In this document: positions 7,874 through 13,967 of the stretch, piece by piece
How the letters are laid out: each line of letters opens with the position of its first letter
Numbering within the stretch: position 1 is the first letter of the stretch
Source of the DNA: CAZMUN01 sp964569815
GTDB taxonomy: Archaea; Iainarchaeota; Iainarchaeia; Iainarchaeales; GCA-2688035
NCBI GenBank assembly: GCA_964569815.1
Contig: CAZMUN010000013.1
Coordinates: 1-30,758 of the forward strand
DNA length: 30,758 nucleotides
Direction: 5' to 3'
The notes under the pieces: generated by a model
Told to the model about the DNA's origin: nothing
The model's input: only the letters and a program-made list of their open reading frames with translations
Databases searched by the model: none
Program-made: the position numbers and the translations under genes

Positions 7874-9070
7874 ATTTTGCTGGAAGAGGTCAAGCCAGTC
7901 GCTCATAAGCCTTGTTATCAGAAAGTTTTTTTTTACGTGTTCTTTTCCGTTTCGGCCGAATTCTTCTCTTAGGGTGTCGTCTTCAAGAAGTTTTACAATG
8001 CTTTTGCCGAATGCCCTGGTTTCGTTTGGCTTGTGGAGGAAACCGTTTACGCCGTCAATTACCTGTAGGGGAATTCCGCCAACGTTTGATGCCACTACCG
8101 GCGTGCCCTTAAAGAGTGCTTCTGATACTGTGAGCCCAAAACCTTCTCGCTTGGATTTTTGAATCACTACTTTGGATGCTCTTTGAACGCAGTTCACCAG
8201 AAAGTTGTTTTCCACTGAAATAAGGTGGATGTCTTTTTGGTGCTTGCTTTCTTTTGCTCTTTTTTCTATTTTTTCAAAAACCTTTTGCCCTTCAGGGTCG
8301 TCTGAAGCAAACGAACCTAGGAGAACGAGCTGGCTGTCTTTTTTTTCGCGGACTTTTTCAAAAACTTTTATTGCTCCAAGAGGATCTTTCCATTTGTCAA
8401 ACCTGGAAATCTGGGAAACCATTGGCTTGTTTTGGTCTATTCCTGTTTTTGAAAGCTGTTTTTTTACTGCGGTGGAATTTGTTCTTTTGTTCTTTGAGCT
8501 TAGAGGGTCGATTGCCGGCCAGACAACGCTTTGCGGAATCTTTAGGTTTTTCTTGTATTCTGTTTTTGATACCACCAAATGGTCGTATTTTTTTATAAAT
8601 CCTGCCATATATTTCCAAAGCTTTTGGTTTGGGTTGAATAAGTCCACATGGCACCTGAAAACCCAGGGCTGTTTCTTTTTGTAAAAGTTTATTAAAGGCA
8701 GGGGCTGTGGGTCGTGCACGACCACAAGGTCGTGGTTTAGGTGCGTGAATTCTGAAAAGTGTTCGTTTGTCTGCAGGTAGAGGCTTTTCTTCTTTTCTGA
8801 GATGTTCATTTTTCCGCCTTGGAGTGCGTTGTGGAACTTTTTTGTTACTGTGAAAAAGTCAGGGCTTCCGTGGAGGATGCGCCAGCCCAAGTCTATTCCG
8901 ATTCCGTTGAAGAGTGGCACAAAGCTGTTCAGTATTTCTGCTACGCCTCCTCCCTGGTAGGTGGAGCTTACCAAAACAATGTGCTTTTTTCCCGCCTTTT
9001 CGGCTTTTTCTTTAATGGTTTCAACACTGGTTTTTCCTGCAACTTCTTTGTAGTCCTTAAGCTTGATCAT
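7865..9070 (-). CDS. treT: Trehalose synthase (glycosyltransferring), GT4 family
   Basis: 401 residues. TreT joins NDP-glucose and glucose to trehalose. Visible: GGGVAEIL (40-47, nucleotide-sugar loop), VVHDPQPLPL (118-127), WVFRCHVD (136-143), WPAIDPLSSKN (184-194), SRFDKWKDPLGA (222-233), REGFGLTVSEAL (308-319) with the two Glu of the EX7E motif, and NVGGIPLQV. These patterns are specific to TreT rather than to general GT4 enzymes. TATA CTTAAAAG (9094-9101) is 27 nt from the ATG, so leaderless. With gpgS downstream it suggests glucose-based compatible solutes. The protein could instead act as a trehalose phosphorylase relative, but the match to TreT is strong. Confidence 0.9.
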   Translation of the reverse strand: MIKLKDYKEVAGKTSVETIKEKAEKAGKKHIVLVSSTYQGGGVAEILNSFVPLFNGIGIDLGWRILHGSPDFFTVTKKFHNALQGGKMNISEKKKSLYLQTNEHFSEFTHLNHDLVVVHDPQPLPLINFYKKKQPWVFRCHVDLFNPNQKLWKYMAGFIKKYDHLVVSKTEYKKNLKIPQSVVWPAIDPLSSKNKRTNSTAVKKQLSKTGIDQNKPMVSQISRFDKWKDPLGAIKVFEKVREKKDSQLVLLGSFASDDPEGQKVFEKIEKRAKESKHQKDIHLISVENNFLVNCVQRASKVVIQKSKREGFGLTVSEALFKGTPVVASNVGGIPLQVIDGVNGFLHKPNETRAFGKSIVKLLEDDTLREEFGRNGKEHVKKNFLITRLMSDWLDLFQQNLS

Positions 9071-9093
9071 GGCTCTCTTTAGGGTGTTTTTTC

Positions 9094-9101
9094 TTTTAAG
9101 C
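9094..9101 (-). promoter_or_regulatory. TATA box of treT
   Basis: Minus strand CTTAAAAG centred 27 nt from the treT ATG at 9070, with no SD in between. Confidence 0.45.
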
Positions 9102-9147
9102 GTTTAGGTGCCCTTTTTGCAAAAAAACCTGTTTTTTTTTGGATTTT

Positions 9148-9591
9148 TTAAAATTTTATTAGGTTCAGGCCTATTTCTTCATCAAAAGAGCGGCCTATTT
9201 TGCCTTCTATTGTTTGTATCACTGCTTCAAAGGTTGCGCTTACAATTGCGGAATTGAGGTGGCCTCCAAAGCTTTTGTGTTCCTTATTGCATAAATTGAT
9301 GTGAAGGTGCAAATAGCTTTCTTGGTTCCTGGTTGAAATGTTTCCACAAAGGGGTGCAATCTCAAAGTTTTCTTTGAGTTCGGCGGAGTGGTATTCTTTG
9401 GTTTTTGGGTCAAAAAGGCCGACTTTTGCTTGGTTGGTTGCTCCGATTCCGGTCACATATCCGAGCTTTACGTTGTGCTCTTTGCAGGCTTTTTTTAGGC
9501 TTTCAACTATTTCTTCGCCTTTGTCTACTCTTACTATTATGCTGTTTCCAAATTTTTTTGATTCCATGCAAGATTTTTTGCTGGCAAGCAT
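9148..9591 (-). CDS. PPC/DUF296 domain protein
   Basis: 147 residues from ATG 9591, or 139 from ATG 9567 (MESKKFG), which fits the family start better. Single PPC (plant and prokaryote conserved) domain, a trimeric fold also found with AT-hooks in plant proteins. Visible: DKGEEIVESLKKACKEH, GYVTGIGATNQAKVG, metal-binding-like LHLHINL and GGHLNSA near the C-terminal half. Prokaryotic members are single-domain proteins of unknown role, sometimes DNA-binding-like. It follows the 88-aa gene with 15 nt between and is likely in the same transcript. Confidence 0.85.
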   Translation of the reverse strand: MLASKKSCMESKKFGNSIIVRVDKGEEIVESLKKACKEHNVKLGYVTGIGATNQAKVGLFDPKTKEYHSAELKENFEIAPLCGNISTRNQESYLHLHINLCNKEHKSFGGHLNSAIVSATFEAVIQTIEGKIGRSFDEEIGLNLIKF

Positions 9592-9606
9592 TTTAATTTC
9601 TTTCCA

Positions 9607-9873
9607 TTATGCCAGTGCTGTTGCAAGCTTTTCCTGTTTTTCATCCAACGACGGCTCTTTTAGGGAAACGAATTCAAAGGCTTTTTCAAGCGCGAGAACT
9701 GCTTTTGGCAAATCGTTGGCCTTCAAGCTTGTCGTGCTTTTCCAGTTTCCTTCCTTGTCCATGTACCTTTTTTCAAAGGAAATGCTGTAATAGCTTTTTC
9801 CTTCCTTTCCCTGGTTTTCCCATACAGCTACCTGTATTCCGCCTACTGTAAACTTTTTTGTTGGTCCTGTCAT
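9607..9873 (-). CDS. Small conserved-looking protein, possible nucleic-acid binder
   Basis: 88 residues. Five or so beta-strand stretches (FTVGGIQVAVWEN, SYYSISFEKRYMD, WKSTTSLKAND) followed by a helix (LPKAVLALEKAFEFVSL). This strand-rich half plus amphipathic helix and the WK-T-SLKANDLPKA pattern recall small archaeal/PC4-like single-strand DNA-binding proteins, but I cannot confirm it. A strong SD (GGAGGTG, 9881-9887) lies 7 nt before the ATG, unlike the leaderless neighbours, and a short ORF with its own SD and a hairpin precede it. Same strand and close to the PPC gene. Confidence 0.75.
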   Translation of the reverse strand: MTGPTKKFTVGGIQVAVWENQGKEGKSYYSISFEKRYMDKEGNWKSTTSLKANDLPKAVLALEKAFEFVSLKEPSLDEKQEKLATALA

Positions 9874-9931
9874 TTGCCCTCACCTCCTTGCCAATTACTT
9901 TTGGCGTTATTGCCGCTTAATGAAAATAATT

Positions 9932-9950
9932 GGGCCTTACACAAAGGCCC
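9932..9950 (-). promoter_or_regulatory. Hairpin in the leader of the 88-aa gene
   Basis: GGGCCTT-ACACA-AAGGCCC is a perfect 7-bp stem. On the minus strand it contains the stop codon of the 23-codon leader ORF and is followed by an A/T-rich run, so it could act as an attenuator or pause site 60 nt before the next gene. Confidence 0.45.
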
Positions 9951-10008
9951 TCATGGCATTTGCTCTTCCTCTTCCTTCAATAAACCTGCATAGCCTAAAA
10001 ACACTCAT
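9937..10008 (-). CDS. Possible 23-residue leader peptide (short ORF)
   Basis: ATG at 10008 with an SD GGAGATGA (10013-10020) 8 nt upstream and a TAA at 9937-9939. The peptide is Arg-rich (MSVFRLCRF, then IEGRGRANAMRAFV). Its stop lies in a perfect hairpin, and the 88-aa gene starts 63 nt further on. Arrangement resembles an attenuation leader, but the peptide itself is not recognised and coding is unproven. A TATA-like ACTATATCAT (10031-10040) is so close that transcription could even start at the ATG. Confidence 0.4.
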   Translation of the reverse strand: MSVFRLCRFIEGRGRANAMRAFV

Positions 10009-10098
10009 CTTATCATCTCCTTTTTGGGTTATGATATAGTTTTGTTTAAGGCGTTTAAAAACAGCTTTAAGCAGTCGGGGTTTCCGGTGAATTTTTCT

Positions 10099-10695
10099 CT
10101 AGTATTGGTTCCAGTGTTTTTCCAGTTCCTCTTTCAGTTCCTGGAAACCGGTGTACCAGATGCTTTTGATGCCTATTTTTTCCGCAGCTTTCACGTTTTC
10201 AAGGCGGTCGTCTATGAATATGGTTTCCTCTGGCCTTGATTCCGTTATTTTTAGGGCCTTTTCAAATATGGCTTTTTCCGGCTTCAACAGGCCCAAGTCA
10301 TAGGAATAAATCCTGTGGCCAAACATTTGGAAAAGGCCTGAAAACTTTTTTTCAAGGAATGCTATTGTTGTTGGCTCGGCATTTGAAAGAATTGCCAGCT
10401 TGAACCTTTTTTTCAGCCTTTTTACCAAATCAAACATTTCTATGTTTAGGGAAAAGACGTCACAGTATATCCTGAAGAATTCCTGCTCTGAAACCGGAAT
10501 CTTAAGCTTTTTTATGTAGCGCATTGCAAAGTCTTGGCTTGAGGTAATGCCCTTCATGTAATCGCTTTGGTCTGCCATTATTTCCATGTTTGCTTCCAAG
10601 GGCCTGCCATTCAATTCAGAAAACCTTTTGCCTGCCTTTTCGTAGTTCCCCAAAACAAGCACGTTTCCCAGATCAAAAATAATGGTTGAAATCAT
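10099..10695 (-). CDS. HAD-superfamily phosphatase, YihX-like
   Basis: 198 residues, HAD subfamily IA. Motif I is FDLGNVLV (nucleophile Asp8; the usual second Asp is Gly, as in YihX), motif II LSNAE near 116, motif III Lys in GLLKPEKA near 150, motif IV FIDDRLENV near 175. A helical cap lies between motif I and II. E. coli YihX removes phosphate from alpha-glucose 1-phosphate; substrate here is unknown. Position between treT and gpgS makes a sugar-phosphate substrate (for instance in solute synthesis) attractive, but not shown. Confidence 0.85.
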   Translation of the reverse strand: MISTIIFDLGNVLVLGNYEKAGKRFSELNGRPLEANMEIMADQSDYMKGITSSQDFAMRYIKKLKIPVSEQEFFRIYCDVFSLNIEMFDLVKRLKKRFKLAILSNAEPTTIAFLEKKFSGLFQMFGHRIYSYDLGLLKPEKAIFEKALKITESRPEETIFIDDRLENVKAAEKIGIKSIWYTGFQELKEELEKHWNQY

Positions 10696-10918
10696 CTGTT
10701 TCGCCTGTAAATATGTTTTGACCAGAGGCTTTTAAAAAAAGGCAATGTCGGGGTTGAAAGCAGGAATGCAGCTGCCGGCACCATTGCATTAAGCCAGGCC
10801 TTGTCTTTTTATGCGCTGGCATTTCTTTCCCTTATCTGCCTGATTTATTTTTCCGATTTTGAAATGCTGGCCGTGCATAAATTGGATTCAATTTGTTTAA
10901 ATAGCCTTCAGACAAATT
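10696..10918. other. Intergenic stretch, no supported gene
   Basis: About 220 bases between the HAD start and the serpin stop. A plus frame stays open from about 10741 to 10992 and reads hydrophobic, but it has no SD, starts at TTG and runs antisense into the serpin end. I see TTTAAATA at 10896-10903, but no gene at the right spacing. Confidence 0.4.
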
Positions 10919-12166
10919 TCAGTTTTCTGCTGTCGGGTCCTGGACTTTTCCCAAAAACAGTATTTCTCCATTTTCTTTGTCCTGTATTATGAAGATGAAC
11001 GGGTGGTCTGCCCTGAAAACCTTGGGCTCTGTTGGCTCGACAGACGTTATGCCGACTATTACAACAGTGGCTGCCGCTGCCTCTGTCCCTTCCTCGTTTA
11101 CCTCTACAAAGGCCTGGTGTATTGCGTGTGTAACGTAAAGGTCTCCGCGTGTTCCGCCCATTCCGCTGAGGTCCGCAAGCCCTGGCTTGAACAAGGCCGG
11201 CATCCCCATTTCTGCAAGCGTTGGAGCCATATAGTACTTGGTTTCAAACTTGAATTTTGGGAAATGGACTTCAACCTCTTCTTTTTGAAGCATTCCCTTT
11301 ATTTCCGCGAGCTTTTCTGCGTCAAGGCCCTCCTCAATTGATGCAAGGCCTTCTTTTGGAAGCAGCACAAGCATTGAAAGCTTGTTTCCTTTGTATGGCA
11401 TTTCAAGAACCTGCATGCCCTCTGTTTCAGCGTAATTGAATTTTTCTCCATACAGTGCCATCATGTCTGCTTTTACTGCACCGCTGCCTGTTTCAAAGTC
11501 CTCCTTTTTTGTGTCTGCCTCGTCAAACTCCAGGGCCCAGTTTCCCTTAAAGTAAATGGCGTTGGTCAAAACAAGCCTTGTAAGCCTGTTCAGGGCGCCT
11601 TTTGGAATAATGTTTTTTATTCTGCTGTTTGTATGGCTTTCAACCCATGCGTTTATGGTCTGCCTTATGCCTTCGGCATCTGTTTTGAAGTCTACGTTTT
11701 CGGCCTTTCCCTTGTAATAGCTTTCAACTGTCTCAAAAAATTCTTCCTCAAACGGAAAACCCTGCTGTGCCCAGAGGGCGTTTGCAGTATGTAGCCTAAA
11801 ATCAGGGTTTGGCTCGTTTATTTCGTTGTAAAGCATTGCAAAGCTTGACCATCTTTCTGTTTCATCGGCTGGCAGGTGCAGGACTTTTTCCATTTCTTCC
11901 GCTGTCTGGCCTTTTGTGCCCTCATAAGTCATTCCTAAAGCCGATTCAATGCTCCAAGGCGAAAAGAAAACATTTCCTTGTTCTTCCAAAAGCTTTTCGT
12001 AGAGCTCAAATGCAAGCTGGTTGTTTCCTTCAACAAGCTTTTGAACGCCTTCCTCTGTTGCCTGGCTGTCGTCCGCTGGCTCGAAATCCCATTCCGGAAC
12101 CGGTTCAACACAGCCTGACAAAACCATTAGCAGGGCAAGGCCTGCAATCACTGCCTTTAAATCCAT
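10919..12166 (-). CDS. Lipoprotein serpin (serine/cysteine protease inhibitor)
   Basis: 415 residues. N-terminal signal with lipobox LSGC (Cys19), so it is probably lipid-anchored outside the cell, after a short acidic linker. The serpin fold follows: NVFFSPWSIESALGM near 65-79, LVLTNAIYFKGNW near 193-205, FPKFKFE, the inhibitory hinge EEGTEAAAAT (358-367) and FRADHPFIFII (385-395). The Ala-rich hinge argues for an active inhibitor. By standard counting P1-P1' is Thr374-Ser375, suggesting a chymotrypsin- or elastase-like target. Serpins are rare in archaea; a role in protection from a partner's or predator's proteases is inference. TATA at 12189-12197 is 27 nt upstream, so leaderless. Confidence 0.95.
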   Translation of the reverse strand: MDLKAVIAGLALLMVLSGCVEPVPEWDFEPADDSQATEEGVQKLVEGNNQLAFELYEKLLEEQGNVFFSPWSIESALGMTYEGTKGQTAEEMEKVLHLPADETERWSSFAMLYNEINEPNPDFRLHTANALWAQQGFPFEEEFFETVESYYKGKAENVDFKTDAEGIRQTINAWVESHTNSRIKNIIPKGALNRLTRLVLTNAIYFKGNWALEFDEADTKKEDFETGSGAVKADMMALYGEKFNYAETEGMQVLEMPYKGNKLSMLVLLPKEGLASIEEGLDAEKLAEIKGMLQKEEVEVHFPKFKFETKYYMAPTLAEMGMPALFKPGLADLSGMGGTRGDLYVTHAIHQAFVEVNEEGTEAAAATVVIVGITSVEPTEPKVFRADHPFIFIIQDKENGEILFLGKVQDPTAEN

Positions 12167-12188
12167 GCTATTACCCTTGTTTGAAAAA

Positions 12189-12197
12189 ATATAAAAG
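12189..12197 (-). promoter_or_regulatory. TATA box of the serpin gene
   Basis: Minus strand CTTTTATAT centred 27 nt before the ATG at 12166. Confidence 0.5.
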
Positions 12198-12355
12198 CCT
12201 TTTTTTTAGCTGAGGTTTTTTACAAACTGCCAAAAAATTCCTTTTTTAAAGCTTTTCTGGGCACATTTTTTACTGTTGTTTTATGGACAGTGAGCGACTT
12301 CCCCCGCCAGAATAAGTTCTTTTTTTCTAGCGGGAAACAGGTTTTGAAAAAAATT

Positions 12356-12429
12356 GGGGATGTAGTCTAGTTTGGTCAGGATCCGTGCTTTGGGAGCATG
12401 AGACCGGGGTTCAAATCCTCGCATCCCCA
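12356..12429 (+). tRNA. tRNA-Pro (anticodon TGG)
   Basis: 74 nt. Acceptor GGGGATG pairs CATCCCC (12422-12428) with discriminator A12429; anticodon stem CGTGC/GCATG with loop TTTGGGA, anticodon TGG; T-arm CGGGG-TTCAAAT-CCTCG. CCA is not encoded. Reads CCA/CCG and perhaps all Pro codons by wobble. Confidence 0.95.
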
Positions 12430-12430
12430 A

Positions 12431-12457
12431 AAATTTTCTTTTCAAAAAAGAAAATTT
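12431..12457 (+). terminator. Inverted repeat after tRNA-Pro(TGG)
   Basis: AAATTTTCTTTT (12431-12442) and AAAAGAAAATTT (12446-12457) form a 12-bp stem with loop CAA, followed by more T. Starts 2 nt after the tRNA; probably ends or trims the transcript. Confidence 0.5.
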
Positions 12458-12548
12458 TTTTCAAAGGAAAAACTTTTCACATGCATACCGGATTTAAGTG
12501 GTTTTGTGAAGCAAAACTTTTCTTTTCCAAAGAAAGTTTTTTCTTTTG

Positions 12549-12622
12549 GGGGCGTTAGTCTAGTTTGGTTAGGACCCAAGCTCGGGGAGCTTGTAGCAGG
12601 AGTTCAAATCTTCTACGCCCCA
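12549..12622 (+). tRNA. tRNA-Pro (anticodon GGG) with C33
   Basis: 74 nt. Acceptor GGGGCGT pairs ACGCCCC (12615-12621), discriminator A12622; T-arm AGGAG-TTCAAAT-CTTCT; D-arm nearly identical to the TGG tRNA. Anticodon stem CAAGC/GCTTG (12577-12581 with 12589-12593) encloses TCGGGGA, so the anticodon is GGG and position 33 is C instead of the near-invariant T. C33 could pair G37 and T32 could pair A38, making a 7-bp stem with GGG alone in the loop. CCA not encoded. No closer anticodon reading fits the stem. Confidence 0.88.
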
Positions 12623-12623
12623 T

Positions 12624-12669
12624 GGGGTTCGCAGAACCCCTGTAGCGGGGATTTGGTTTTTTTTTCCCA
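12624..12669 (+). terminator. Terminator-like hairpin and T tract after tRNA-Pro(GGG)
   Basis: GGGGTTC-GCA-GAACCCC (12624-12640) is a perfect 7-bp hairpin 1 nt after the tRNA; a run of nine or so T follows near 12657-12665. A second perfect 8-bp hairpin, CTTTTTGC/GCAAAAAG, lies at 12672-12693. Confidence 0.55.
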
Positions 12670-12696
12670 GGCTTTTTGCTGGAGGGCAAAAAGGCT

Positions 12697-12718
12697 GTTC
12701 AAATCTTCTACGCCCCAT
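12697..12718 (+). repeat. Duplicated 3' fragment of tRNA-Pro(GGG)
   Basis: These 22 bases repeat 12602-12623 exactly (T-loop, 3' T-stem strand, 3' acceptor strand, discriminator and one flanking T). The copy starts 95 bp after the original and is not part of a second tRNA: no matching 5' half precedes it. Repeats of a tRNA 3' end are typical of attachment sites of tyrosine-integrase elements; only 73 bp separate the two copies here, so this would be an empty or shrunken site. Local tandem duplication is the alternative. Confidence 0.8.
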
Positions 12719-12720
12719 AT

Positions 12721-12729
12721 GTTAATTAA
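12721..12729 (+). promoter_or_regulatory. TATA-like box upstream of gpgS
   Basis: GTTAATTAA centred near 12726, about 33 nt before ATG 12759, just after the duplicated tRNA fragment. Implies a start at 12759 with a very short leader. Confidence 0.4.
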
Positions 12730-12758
12730 GCACTTTGACGTTATTTGGATTGATTTTT

Positions 12759-13928
12759 ATGGCTAAAGCGATTCCAAAAAAGAGAAGGCCTGTGAAAAGG
12801 CCTCGGAGAAAAAGGCAGCCAAAGACATGCGATACTTCGGTCCTGGATTGGTTTAATAAAAATACGTTCCATCACTCGCAGTTTGAAGACTTGAACCGGC
12901 TTTTGGAGTTAAAGGAGCAGCAGAAGCTGAAGATAAGTTTGGGCATTCCTACTTTGAATGAGGCCGACAACGTTGCAAACGTGATCAACGTTTTGCGCGA
13001 CAGCCTTTATGTAAGAAGGCATCTTTTGGACGAGATTGCAATCGTTGATTCCGGCTCCGAGGACAACACTGTCGCGGTTGCCGAAAGGGCGGGAGCAAAG
13101 GTTGTTGAAAGCGAGCGCCATCTCCGCGAATTTGGCGCGTTTTATGGAAAGGGAGAAAACCTTTGGAAAAGCCTCCATGTTTTGCGCGGCGACATTCTCT
13201 GCTGGGTTGATGCCGACATAAAGAACATTCACCCAAAGTATGTTTATGGGTTGATTGGGCCGTTGCTTGAAAAGAAAAGCTTGGCTTATGCCAGGGGCTT
13301 TTACAGGCGGGCTATCACTTTTAAGGGCAAGGTTGTTTCATATGGTGGCGGCAGAACAACGGAGATTGCGGTAAGGCCGCTTTTGAACCTTTACTTTCCT
13401 GAATTAACTGGCTTCATCCAGCCTTTGTGCGGGCAAGCTGCGGGCCGGAGAGAGGTTTTTGAAAGGATTCCTTTTTCTGTCGGCTATGGGGTTGAAATAG
13501 GTCATTTGATTGACATAAGCAGGAAGTTTGGCCTGGAAAAAATGTGCCAGGTTGATTTGGGTGAGGTCGAGCATGAGAACAAGGAGACAGCTGCTTTGGG
13601 AAGGCAGGCTTTCAGCATAATGCAAGTTATTTCAAAAAGGCTTGGTGAACGGGAAAAGGCCGAATTTTTGGAAAAGTTTTGCAAGATTTATAGGTTTCCT
13701 GAGATAAAGGATGAGCCTGGAAAGCAGTCTGAGTACTTTTTGAATGAAAAGGAAATAATTGAAAAGGAAAGGCCGCCTATCAGGAGCTTGCCCAACTATG
13801 TTGAAAGAAAGCGCATGGACAAGGATTTTCTTGCAAAAGTGGTTGATTTTGTTCGCGATTCCAAGCGGAGGCACAGGTTTCCTGTGCTTAAACCTGCTGA
13901 AACCAAAAAAGGCGAGAAAAAGGAATAA
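12759..13928 (+). CDS. gpgS: Glucosyl-3-phosphoglycerate synthase (GT81)
   Basis: 389 residues from ATG 12759 (a TTG 24 nt upstream is possible but the TATA position disfavours it). Transfers glucose from NDP-glucose to 3-phosphoglycerate, first step of glucosylglycerate synthesis. GT-A fold: IPTLNEADNV (63-72), VDSGSEDNT (96-104), VDADIKNIHP (150-159, metal-binding DAD), GYGVEIGHLIDIS (242-254) and VDLGEVEHEN (265-274) are GpgS signatures. The first 22 residues are strikingly basic (RRPVKRPRRKR) and not part of the catalytic domain. Next gene is proS, 39 nt on. No GpgP is adjacent; a HAD phosphatase lies 2 kb upstream. A mannosyl-3-phosphoglycerate synthase is less likely given GT81 motifs. 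Confidence 0.9.
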   Translation: MAKAIPKKRRPVKRPRRKRQPKTCDTSVLDWFNKNTFHHSQFEDLNRLLELKEQQKLKISLGIPTLNEADNVANVINVLRDSLYVRRHLLDEIAIVDSGSEDNTVAVAERAGAKVVESERHLREFGAFYGKGENLWKSLHVLRGDILCWVDADIKNIHPKYVYGLIGPLLEKKSLAYARGFYRRAITFKGKVVSYGGGRTTEIAVRPLLNLYFPELTGFIQPLCGQAAGRREVFERIPFSVGYGVEIGHLIDISRKFGLEKMCQVDLGEVEHENKETAALGRQAFSIMQVISKRLGEREKAEFLEKFCKIYRFPEIKDEPGKQSEYFLNEKEIIEKERPPIRSLPNYVERKRMDKDFLAKVVDFVRDSKRRHRFPVLKPAETKKGEKKE

Positions 13929-13967
13929 TAATCTTTCTTAACCCAATCTTTTTCAAAGGGAAAAAAT

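Noticed and set aside
10741..10992. Plus-strand hydrophobic ORF beside and into the serpin 3' end
   Set aside because: No SD or spaced TATA, non-ATG start, and the second part is antisense to a clear serpin; composition is a by-product of the antisense frame.
12398..12766. ORF across the two tRNA genes
   Set aside because: Overlaps tRNA sequence and terminators; no coding signs.
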